NCBI GenBank assembly: GCA_021778575.1
Contig: JAJYCH010000421.1
Coordinates: 1 to 5,071, forward strand
Length of the DNA: 5,071 nucleotides
Direction: 5' to 3'
Source of the DNA: Planctomycetota bacterium
Lineage (GTDB): Bacteria; Planctomycetota; Planctomycetia; Isosphaerales; Isosphaeraceae
The notes beneath the pieces are model-generated. The model saw nothing but the letters and a program-made list of their open reading frames with translations, did no database searches and had not been told where the DNA came from. Of the stretch, positions 1 through 5,071 are shown piece by piece (position 1 is the first letter of the stretch; the number at the start of each line of letters is the position of its first letter). The translations under genes were made by a program, and so were the position numbers.

Positions 1-111
1 GACCTGGTCTGGGGCCTGGTGGGCGAGGCGACCTGGGCGATCGGCTTCTTGATTCTCGCCCGGTTTCTCTACAACCGCGGGCTCAAACGGTACGGGGCTT
101 ATGGTGGCTGA
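1..111 (+). CDS. ABC-2 type transporter permease, C-terminal end (partial)
   Basis: Only the last 36 residues and the TGA stop (109-111) are in the window; the gene begins upstream. The visible part is one hydrophobic segment (around WAIGFLILARFLY) followed by a short basic tail ending RGLKRYGAYGG. A final membrane helix and a 'GL-R-Y-x-A-x-GG' ending resemble the COG4587-type permease usually found beside a DUF990 permease, and such a permease follows 60 bp downstream. The inferred role is one of two dissimilar membrane subunits of an export ABC transporter in the cytoplasmic membrane. The substrate cannot be told. The family call rests mainly on the tail and the neighbour, because too little sequence is present for an independent assignment. 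Confidence 0.7.
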   Translation, partial: DLVWGLVGEATWAIGFLILARFLYNRGLKRYGAYGG

Positions 112-171
112 CGACTGCGGCTCTGACGGCCTGATCGCCGCGTCCCGCGCAACCGATGGAGCCGATCACAC

Positions 172-978
172 ATGATGTTCGTGAAATATTTTCGACTGAT
201 GGGCAGTCTGGCCCGCTACACCCTGGCGCGGGAGATGGCGTTTCGCGGCAATTTTCTGGTCAAGATCTCCGTCGAGGTGATCTGGCTGGGGATCATGCTC
301 GCCTTCTACGAGACCATTTACGGGCGGACCAGCTCGATCGCCGGCTGGTCGAAGTTTGACTTCCTGTTCTTCTTCGGCTGCTTCTTCGCGATCAATGGTT
401 TGATCGAGATGCTCTTTCTCGAAAACTGCAACGACTTCGCCGAACTGGTCCGGACCGGCGACCTCGACTTCCTCTTGCTCCGGCCGATCGACGAGCAATT
501 CCTGATCACCTGTCGGAAGGTCGACTGGGCGACGGCTCCGAATGTCCTGATGGGTTTCGCCGTCATGGCGATCGCCCTGTCGAAGCTCCACTGGCAGTTC
601 GACCCGGTCCGAGCGATCACGTTTCTGATCACGTTCGGCTGCGGAACGGCCATCGCTTATAGCTTCATGCTGGTGCTCACGGCGTTCTCGGTCTGGATGG
701 TCCGGAACCAGAGCTTGATGGAAATGTGGTGGCTCTTTTCGAGCCTGGCGCGTTATCCCAAGGAGATCTTCCGGAACTCGATCGCCGCTCCGCTCGGCTT
801 TCTGTTCACGTTCATCCTGCCGATCCTGCTGGTCGCGAACGTTCCCGCCAACGCGATGGTCCGGGCGCTCGACCCCGCGATGGTCGGATTCACGATGCTG
901 GCAACCGCCGGACTGCTGTTCGCCAGCCGAAAATTCTTCCAGCACGCCCTGCGTTCGTACCGGAGCGCGAGTAGCTGA
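172..978 (+). CDS. ABC-2 family transporter permease (DUF990 / ABC2_membrane_6, COG3694-like)
   Basis: This complete 268-aa protein is the normal size for the family. It has a basic cytoplasmic N terminus (KYFRLMGSLARYTLAREMAFR) and about six hydrophobic segments at residues 28-49, 62-83, 119-138, 147-176, 204-224 and 236-252. Family-like landmarks are GDLDFLLLRPIDEQFL (96-110), SLARYPKEIF (191-200) and the terminal YRSASS. Known members are the second permease of three-part export systems (ATPase, COG4587 permease, COG3694 permease). The preceding permease tail 60 bp upstream fits that operon, and the ATPase gene would be further upstream. Translation could start at ATG 172 or ATG 175. The GGAG at 158-161 lies 10 nt before ATG 172 and suits it slightly better. 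The substrate is unknown. Related systems have been linked to export of peptides, drugs or envelope material, but nothing here discriminates between these. Confidence 0.88.
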   Translation: MMFVKYFRLMGSLARYTLAREMAFRGNFLVKISVEVIWLGIMLAFYETIYGRTSSIAGWSKFDFLFFFGCFFAINGLIEMLFLENCNDFAELVRTGDLDFLLLRPIDEQFLITCRKVDWATAPNVLMGFAVMAIALSKLHWQFDPVRAITFLITFGCGTAIAYSFMLVLTAFSVWMVRNQSLMEMWWLFSSLARYPKEIFRNSIAAPLGFLFTFILPILLVANVPANAMVRALDPAMVGFTMLATAGLLFASRKFFQHALRSYRSASS

Positions 979-1097
979 GCCGGCGAGAGCGATCCTCTGA
1001 AGTCAGGTGGCTCGATCACAAAAAAATCCTCGTCCCGCAAGAATCCTCACGCCGACGATCCGTCACGACCGATACAACCGCTACAGACTAACGGGCG

Positions 1098-1154
1098 CAA
1101 GCCAGGGATCGGCGGGGCACTTCCGGGGTGCTCGGCCTTGATTTCTCTGGCTTG
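1098..1154 (+). repeat. Nested inverted repeat (potential stem-loop) in the leader of the haloperoxidase-like gene
   Basis: The outer arms 1098-1108 (CAAGCCAGGGA) and 1144-1154 (TCTCTGGCTTG) pair over 11 positions with a single G-U wobble. A second hairpin sits inside the loop: 1115-1120 (GGGCAC) pairs with 1128-1133 (GTGCTC), also with one wobble, around a 7-nt loop. The outer 3' arm ends 23 nt before the ATG at 1178. No T-run follows, so it is not a typical intrinsic terminator. It could be a leader structure affecting translation or an operator for a dimeric regulator. The pairing is seen in the sequence; any function is inference. Confidence 0.4.
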
Positions 1155-1177
1155 GGCATCGGACGGGCGAGTTTCCC

Positions 1178-2767
1178 ATGAAACGATGGCATCTCCAGGC
1201 CGGCCGCGATCGGGCAGGGCGGTCGACTCGACTGACGGTCGAGCCGCTCGAAGGGCGGATGCTGCTCTCCACCGTCAAGGCGGTCAGGACCACCATCCCG
1301 GCGGCTCACAAGCCACCCCCCAGCGAGAAGCAGCTCTTTCCTCCGTACCAGATCACCGCGCAGATCAACGCGAATAGTGATCCGTCGGGGTCGGGCTACC
1401 TGTTCCAGAAAAACGTCGAGATCTCCGGCGTTGCCCCGCCTTACTCGACCGTCTGGCTGGCGATCGGCACCGAACCAGGATATTTCACCAACGTCGCCCG
1501 GGCCGACGGTTATGGCGATTACGCGTTTCTCGTCCCCGTGCCGAGTGGGACGACCAAGCTGCAAGTCTTCGCCGAGAACCTGGCGCAGGATTATTCGGAC
1601 ATCGCCACGGTGACGGTCAACCAGAGTAACCCGATCGTCGCCTGGGACGCCATCGCGCTCCGGGCGATCCGGAACGCGAACCTGACCGCGCCCGAGGCTG
1701 CCCGAGACCTGGCGATCCTGCATGCCGCGCAGTACGACGCCGTCTTCGACATCTCCTCCCCGAAGCAGGCCTATCAGGTCCATCTGACCGCGCCCAAAGG
1801 GGCGTCGGCCGAGGCCGCGGCGAATTCCGCCGCCGAGACCACGCTCGCCGCGCTATTCCCCGCCCAGTCGCAGGCGTTCGCGAACGGACTCAACGCCGCC
1901 GTTGCCGGATTGCCAACCAATAAGTCGACCACCAATGGCCTGGCGTTCGGCAAGCTCGTGGCCAGGCAGACCCTGGCGAACCGCGCGAACGATGGCTCGA
2001 CCGGGTCGGTCACCCTGGCACCATCGGCCACGCCGGGCAAGTGGCGGCCGACTCCGCCGACCTATGCCCAGCCGACCAACCTCCAATTCGCCAAGGTCAC
2101 GCCGTTCGTGATCAGCAGCCCGTCGGAATTCCGACCGGCCGCCCCGCCCGCCGTCGGCTCGGCAACTTACGACGAGGCACTGACCCAGGTGGCCTCGCTG
2201 GGCCGGTCGAACAGCACGACCCGGACCCGTCAGCAAACCGCCGCCGCTCAGTTCTGGAACGACGGCGTGGGCTCGTTCACCAACCCCGGCCACTGGAACG
2301 CGATTGCCGAGACCGTCGCCGTCAGCCGGAAAGACTCGCTCCTGAAAGACGCGAAACTCTTCGCCCAGCTCGATTTCGCCCTGGCCGACGCCGCGATCGC
2401 CACGACCGATTCCGTGGTCAACTCCGATGAATGGCGGCCGATCACCGCCATCCAGCAGGCCGACCCGACCTTCGCACCGCTCCTGAACACGCCGGCGAGC
2501 CCCGGTTACGTCGCCGACCATGCCGCCTACGGCGCGGCGGCATCGAGCGTCCTGAGCGCGGCGTTTGGCGCGAACACGAAGTTCACCGACAAGCTCTATG
2601 CCTCGACCGGCGTCACCCGGACCTTCACCAGCTTTGCCCAGGCGGCGACCGAGGACGCCAACAGCCGGATCTGGGGTGGAGTCAACTTCTCGTTCGACAC
2701 CCAGGCCGGATCGACCCTGGGTGCCCAGGTCGGCAAGGCGGTCCTGGCTGGTTTCCCGAAGAAGTAA
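1178..2767 (+). CDS. LEPR-x-LL leader / Ig-like / vanadium-haloperoxidase-fold (PAP2 superfamily) protein with substituted active site
   Basis: This 529-aa protein has three parts. Residues 1-31 are a basic leader with VEPLEGRMLLS (21-31), the planctomycete LEPR-x-LL motif, and no classical hydrophobic signal peptide. Residues about 57-147 resemble a bacterial Ig-like domain (NVEISGVAPPYSTVWLAIG, then DGYGDYAFLVPVPSGTTKLQVFA). Residues about 152-525 follow the vanadium haloperoxidase layout: WDAIALRAIRNA, AARDLAILHAAQYDAV, GKWRPTPP, RTRQQTAAAQFW, ALADAAIATTD, EWRPITAI, TPASPGYVADHAAYGAAASSVL and SRIWGGVNFSFD. The family signature is K-x6-RP, PSGH and SR-x5-H. Here R420-P421, H448 and S496-R497 are kept, but the Lys position is V413, the Ser-Gly before H448 is A446-D447, and the vanadate-ligand His position is N503. 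Normal haloperoxidase or phosphatase chemistry is therefore doubtful. The inferred location is exported or cell-surface. The Shine-Dalgarno is weak (GGGCGAG-like, about 7 nt before the ATG), but the motif so close to ATG 1178 supports this start. Confidence 0.85.
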   Translation: MKRWHLQAGRDRAGRSTRLTVEPLEGRMLLSTVKAVRTTIPAAHKPPPSEKQLFPPYQITAQINANSDPSGSGYLFQKNVEISGVAPPYSTVWLAIGTEPGYFTNVARADGYGDYAFLVPVPSGTTKLQVFAENLAQDYSDIATVTVNQSNPIVAWDAIALRAIRNANLTAPEAARDLAILHAAQYDAVFDISSPKQAYQVHLTAPKGASAEAAANSAAETTLAALFPAQSQAFANGLNAAVAGLPTNKSTTNGLAFGKLVARQTLANRANDGSTGSVTLAPSATPGKWRPTPPTYAQPTNLQFAKVTPFVISSPSEFRPAAPPAVGSATYDEALTQVASLGRSNSTTRTRQQTAAAQFWNDGVGSFTNPGHWNAIAETVAVSRKDSLLKDAKLFAQLDFALADAAIATTDSVVNSDEWRPITAIQQADPTFAPLLNTPASPGYVADHAAYGAAASSVLSAAFGANTKFTDKLYASTGVTRTFTSFAQAATEDANSRIWGGVNFSFDTQAGSTLGAQVGKAVLAGFPKK

Positions 2768-2782
2768 GCAACGAAACGGGTC

Positions 2783-2828
2783 GCGAGGGTTCACCAGATG
2801 GCAACGGTTCGCCGCAGCCAACCCTTGC
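2783..2828 (+). terminator. Stem-loop after the haloperoxidase-like gene, possible terminator without U-tract
   Basis: Arms 2783-2791 (GCGAGGGTT) and 2820-2828 (AACCCTTGC) pair over 9 bp with one G-U. Inside the loop, CGG-TTCG-CCG (2805-2814) can form a small hairpin closed by a UUCG loop. The element starts 15 nt after the TAA at 2765-2767 and ends 9 nt before the -35 box of the next promoter, a sensible place for a transcription boundary. No T-run follows directly, so the terminator call is weak. It could instead be an mRNA 3'-end stabiliser or chance pairing in GC-rich DNA. Confidence 0.35.
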
Positions 2829-2837
2829 CCCATCGCC

Positions 2838-2866
2838 TTGGTTTTGCAGGCCAAACACCTTATGAT
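2838..2866 (+). promoter_or_regulatory. Predicted sigma70-like promoter for the rsmG-spoU fusion gene
   Basis: A TTGGTT box (2838-2843) is separated by exactly 17 nt from TATGAT (2861-2866). The -10 box matches TATAAT at 5 of 6 positions and the -35 box matches TTGACA at 3 of 6. Transcription would begin near 2873, giving a leader of about 35 nt before ATG 2909. It lies in a relatively AT-rich patch of an otherwise GC-rich window, between two genes. It supports separate expression of the methyltransferase gene. Housekeeping promoters of planctomycetes are poorly defined, so this is a consensus-based prediction. Confidence 0.5.
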
Positions 2867-2897
2867 GGGTCCGATCACGAGAACCCAGGATCGACCC

Positions 2898-2901
2898 AAG
2901 G
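2898..2901 (+). promoter_or_regulatory. Ribosome binding site (AAGG) fixing the rsmG-spoU start
   Basis: AAGG lies 7 nt before ATG 2909. The frame is open further upstream to ATG 2798, but that extension overlaps the predicted promoter, lacks RsmG-like sequence and has no better Shine-Dalgarno. The start at 2909 is therefore preferred. Confidence 0.55.
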
Positions 2902-2908
2902 CTCCGCA

Positions 2909-4354
2909 ATGACCCCCGGCCGGACGTCACTTGAAACCATCATCGCCGGGTGCGGGATCACTCTCGACCGCGCCCAGCTTGACCAGCTCTGGGGTTATCA
3001 CCGGATGCTCCGCTCGGCCAATGCCGAGCTGAACATGACCCGGATTCATAACTTCGAGAACATGGTTCTCAAGCATTATGTCGATAGCTTGCTGGTTCTC
3101 AACTTCGTCGAACTCCCGTCGCCGCTGATCGACATGGGTTCCGGTCCCGGCCTTCCGGGCGTCCCGCTCAAGATCGCCCGGCCCGGAGTGAGCATGATCC
3201 TGGCCGAACCCCGAGGCGCGCGGGCCGAGTTCCTCGCCGAAGTCTGCGGCCGGCTCAAGCTGACCGACGTCGAGGTCTTCGCCGGCAAGGTCGGCTCGAA
3301 GTTCCCGAAAAAGGTCCAGGGAGTCATCACGCGAGCCGTCGCGTCGATCCCCGAGACGCTCGACCGCGTCCGGAACTGCCTCGCCGTCGGCGGCAAGATG
3401 ATCTTCATGAAAGGGCCTGACTGCTCGGATGAGATCGCCGAGGCCCGGACCAGCCACGCCGATTCGTTCAAGCTCGTCCTCGACCGGGCCTACCAGATTC
3501 CCGGGACCGCGCACGACCGTCGGATCGTCGTTTACGAACGGCTCGAAGGAGACGCGACATTGGAGGAAGATTCGGCCGCCTATTCCGGCCCGGTCCGCGA
3601 ACTGGCGAGCGAGTCGAACCCGACTTACAAGCTGGCGCTCGACCTCTTGACCGGCAAGGGAATCCGCAAGCATGGTCAGGCGCTGATCGCCGGCCCCCGG
3701 ATCGTCGCGGAAGTTCTCGATCGTTATCCCGAGCGAGTGGAAGGTTGGCTGACCGACACCAAGGGGTCGCCTCCGCCATCTCTAGCGTCCCGGCCAACCT
3801 GGTTCCGGCTGGCCGACCCGCTGTTCAAGAACCTGGATGTCGCGGGAACCCGATCCCCGTTGTTGCTGGTCCGGGTGGCCGAACCGGCCAGGTGGTCGGC
3901 CGACGCCCCCTGGCCCGAAGGTTGCACCTTGTTCGTGCCATTTCAGGACCCGGAGAACGTGGGAGCCGTGATTCGCTCGGCCGCGGCGTTCGGAGTGGCC
4001 CGGGTGGTCTTGCTGCAAGAAGCCGCGCACCCGTTCCATCCCAAGTCGGCCCGGGCCGCCGGGACCGCGCTGTTTCAGGTCGCGCTCGAACAGGGGCCGT
4101 CGATCCGCGAATTGCGTTCGAGCGAGGTTCCGTTGCTCTCGCTCTCGGCCGATGGGCCGGATCTGGGCGCGGAACCGTTCCCTGATCGGTTCGGTCTGGT
4201 CGTCGGAATCGAGGGGCCTGGCCTGCCCGATCACCTCCGGAATGGGCCGACCCGGCGGATCGCGATGGAGCCCGGCGTCGAGTCGCTCAACGCGGCGACG
4301 GCGGCGGCCATCGCCCTGTTTGCCTGGCGACAGAACCGAGAAAAGCGGGAATGA
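2909..4354 (+). CDS. rsmG: Fused RNA methyltransferase: RsmG (16S rRNA m7G527) + SpoU/TrmH-family 2'-O-methyltransferase
   Basis: This 481-aa protein contains two complete methyltransferases. Residues 1 to about 211 match RsmG (about 207 aa in E. coli), the enzyme that uses S-adenosylmethionine to make m7G527 in 16S rRNA. Landmarks are NMTRI, H56-Y-V-D59-S60, the SAM loop GSGPGLPG (77-84), T-R142-A and MKG (K168). A charged linker (about 212-234) leads to the second half, about 235-481, which matches SpoU/TrmH knotted enzymes. It has a substrate-binding subdomain from NPTYKLALDLL (237 on), then motif 1 D347-PENVGAVIR356-SAAAFG, motif 2 VGIE435-GPG and motif 3 SLN461-AATAAAIALF. All three SpoU motifs keep their key Arg, Glu and Asn. 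The C-terminal target is not predictable; it may be a tRNA or 23S rRNA ribose. The reading frame runs unbroken through the linker, so this looks like a genuine fusion, not two adjacent genes. It probably has its own promoter at 2838-2866. Confidence 0.9.
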   Translation: MTPGRTSLETIIAGCGITLDRAQLDQLWGYHRMLRSANAELNMTRIHNFENMVLKHYVDSLLVLNFVELPSPLIDMGSGPGLPGVPLKIARPGVSMILAEPRGARAEFLAEVCGRLKLTDVEVFAGKVGSKFPKKVQGVITRAVASIPETLDRVRNCLAVGGKMIFMKGPDCSDEIAEARTSHADSFKLVLDRAYQIPGTAHDRRIVVYERLEGDATLEEDSAAYSGPVRELASESNPTYKLALDLLTGKGIRKHGQALIAGPRIVAEVLDRYPERVEGWLTDTKGSPPPSLASRPTWFRLADPLFKNLDVAGTRSPLLLVRVAEPARWSADAPWPEGCTLFVPFQDPENVGAVIRSAAAFGVARVVLLQEAAHPFHPKSARAAGTALFQVALEQGPSIRELRSSEVPLLSLSADGPDLGAEPFPDRFGLVVGIEGPGLPDHLRNGPTRRIAMEPGVESLNAATAAAIALFAWRQNREKRE

Positions 4355-4364
4355 ACCGAGAAAA
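4333..4364 (+). repeat. 12-nt direct repeat spanning the stop codon of the rsmG-spoU gene
   Basis: GAACCGAGAAAA occurs at 4333-4344 and again, identically, at 4353-4364, a 20-nt period. The first copy encodes the last residues of the methyltransferase (part of QNREKRE). The second begins inside the TGA stop codon (4352-4354). It may be a small tandem duplication or a pair of binding sites ahead of the nucleoside hydrolase gene; the sequence alone does not decide. Confidence 0.5.
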
Positions 4365-4389
4365 TCGTCGTTTCGAACTCGAATCATCG

Positions 4390-4395
4390 TAGAAT
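4390..4395 (+). promoter_or_regulatory. Possible -10 promoter element before the nucleoside hydrolase gene
   Basis: TAGAAT matches TATAAT at 5 of 6 positions and lies in a comparatively AT-rich stretch (4355-4405). No convincing -35 box is found 16-18 nt upstream. An 11-nt palindrome, GAAGC-A-GCTTC (4406-4416), follows near the expected transcription start and could be an operator or a small hairpin. The prediction is weak. Confidence 0.25.
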
Positions 4396-4438
4396 CAAGA
4401 ATTAAGAAGCAGCTTCCACGTCGATGGGGGTCGAACCG

Positions 4439-5071
4439 ATGAACGCGACAATCGCGCTGGCGCTGCTGACAACGAGCCTGGCCACGACGGCACCCGACCG
4501 GCGACCGGTCGTCCTGATCACCGATATCGGAGTGGAGGTCGACGACCACTGGACGATGGCCCATCTGGCCCTGGCTCCCGAGATCGAGCTGAAAGGGGTG
4601 GTGACCACCCACGCCCCCAACCTGGCCGCTCCCGCCGCCGAGACTTCAGCCTCGTACGCTCGCGAACTGGCGGCGAAACTGCCGGCCAAGTTTCGCCCGA
4701 CGATCATCGCCGGTTCAAGCAAGCCGCTCGCCTCGCCCGGCAAACCGTTGCCGAATAGCGGTGTCGACTTCCTGATCGACCAGGCGAAGGGACGGACCCG
4801 CGATTCGAGGCTGACCGTCGTCGTGATCGGCGCGGCGACCGACGCCGCTTCGGCACTCTTGACCGACCCGACCTGGGCCGACCGGGTGATGATCGTCGCG
4901 ATGGGATTCAACGGCTACCCCTCGGGCGGCGACCCCTGGAACGTCAAGAATGACCCGATCGCCTGGCGAACCTTGCTCGAATCCCGCGTGCCGATCGTCG
5001 TGGGCGACGTCGAGATCACCAAGCGACTGCTCCGGATGACGCCCGACCGGGCGCACACCCTGCTGACCATG
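4439..5071 (+). CDS. Nucleoside hydrolase-like protein (IUNH superfamily), probably exported, C-terminus outside window
   Basis: The first 211 residues are visible and the frame is open at the window end. Residues 1 to about 17 (MNATIALALLTTSLATTA) are a short hydrophobic leader resembling a signal peptide, though without an N-terminal positive charge. The body begins VVLITDIGVEVDDHW, the family's Asp-rich metal/ribose loop, with D29, D35 and D36 in place of the D-x-x-x-D-D of inosine-uridine hydrolases. The segment PEIELKGVVTTHA follows, and later WNVKNDPIAWRTLLESRVPIVV (N168 to DP at 172), matching the family 'EFN-x-x-x-DP-x-A' region. Known members hydrolyse the N-glycosidic bond of ribonucleosides using Ca2+; DUF1593-type relatives have less certain substrates. 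A GGGGG run (4426-4430) 8 nt upstream favours ATG 4439. An in-frame ATG at 4424 would add MGVEP and has no good Shine-Dalgarno. The substrate is not determinable. Confidence 0.8.
   Translation, partial: MNATIALALLTTSLATTAPDRRPVVLITDIGVEVDDHWTMAHLALAPEIELKGVVTTHAPNLAAPAAETSASYARELAAKLPAKFRPTIIAGSSKPLASPGKPLPNSGVDFLIDQAKGRTRDSRLTVVVIGAATDAASALLTDPTWADRVMIVAMGFNGYPSGGDPWNVKNDPIAWRTLLESRVPIVVGDVEITKRLLRMTPDRAHTLLTM

Noticed and set aside
115..143. GCGGC/GCCGC inverted repeat (117-121 and 137-141) between the two permease genes
   Set aside because: It is only 5 bp of GC with a 15-nt loop, expected by chance in this composition, and has no T-run. The genes are probably co-transcribed.
166..945. 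Long minus-strand open frame (259 aa) opposite the ABC permease
   Set aside because: Its translation is dominated by R, D, E, Q and G with no recognisable fold. This is typical of the antisense shadow of a GC-rich gene, and the + strand has clear family motifs.
1020..1026. Run of seven A, i.e. a T-run on the minus strand, considered as a minus-strand terminator
   Set aside because: No strong hairpin lies next to it in the correct orientation, and no minus-strand gene is supported downstream of it.
1853..2899. 348-aa minus-strand open frame opposite the haloperoxidase-like gene
   Set aside because: It is a low-complexity G/R/D-rich shadow without motifs. The + strand carries long recognisable haloperoxidase-family patterns across the same bases.
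2798..2908. N-terminal extension of the rsmG-spoU gene from ATG 2798
   Set aside because: It overlaps the likely promoter, lacks a good Shine-Dalgarno and has no similarity to RsmG N termini. ATG 2909 has AAGG at suitable spacing.
2927..3673. 248-aa minus-strand open frame opposite the RsmG half
   Set aside because: It is an antisense shadow produced by codon bias; RsmG motifs on the + strand explain the region.
3782..4612. 276-aa minus-strand open frame spanning the SpoU half and the following gap
   Set aside because: The composition is charged and repetitive with no domain, and it crosses two confident + strand genes and an intergenic region.

Overview
The window is GC-rich, densely coding DNA with every supported gene on the + strand. 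The best taxonomic clue is the N-terminal motif VEPLEGRMLLS in the gene at 1178-2767. This is the LEPR-x-LL type leader seen at the start of many large exported or surface proteins of Planctomycetes. Together with the base composition it suggests a planctomycete, possibly of the Isosphaera/Gemmata kind. The genus-level suggestion is inference.

Layout. (1) 1-111 is the C-terminal tail of an ABC-2 type permease, followed after 60 bp by a complete second permease of the DUF990/ABC2_membrane_6 kind (172-978). The two look like the membrane half of a two-permease export ABC transporter whose ATPase would lie upstream of the window. (2) A 199-bp gap (979-1177) contains a nested inverted repeat just ahead of the next start codon. 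(3) 1178-2767 encodes a 529-aa planctomycete protein with a LEPR-x-LL leader, a bacterial Ig-like domain and a full-length vanadium-dependent haloperoxidase/PAP2-fold domain. The framework of that domain is well preserved, but several vanadate-pocket residues are replaced. (4) A short gap (2768-2908) holds a stem-loop and a good sigma70-like promoter. (5) 2909-4354 encodes a 481-aa fusion of two full-length rRNA/tRNA methyltransferase modules: RsmG (16S rRNA m7G527) at the N terminus and a SpoU/TrmH-family 2'-O-ribose methyltransferase at the C terminus. (6) An 84-bp, comparatively AT-rich gap leads to a nucleoside-hydrolase-like gene with a probable signal peptide (4439 to beyond the window end).

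The genes do not form one obvious pathway. The two permeases belong together. The RsmG-SpoU fusion is a housekeeping RNA-modification gene with its own promoter. The haloperoxidase-like protein and the nucleoside hydrolase look like independent exported or envelope proteins. The two points most worth following up are the substituted active site of the haloperoxidase-fold protein and the RsmG-SpoU fusion. No mobile element, CRISPR array, tRNA or rRNA was found.
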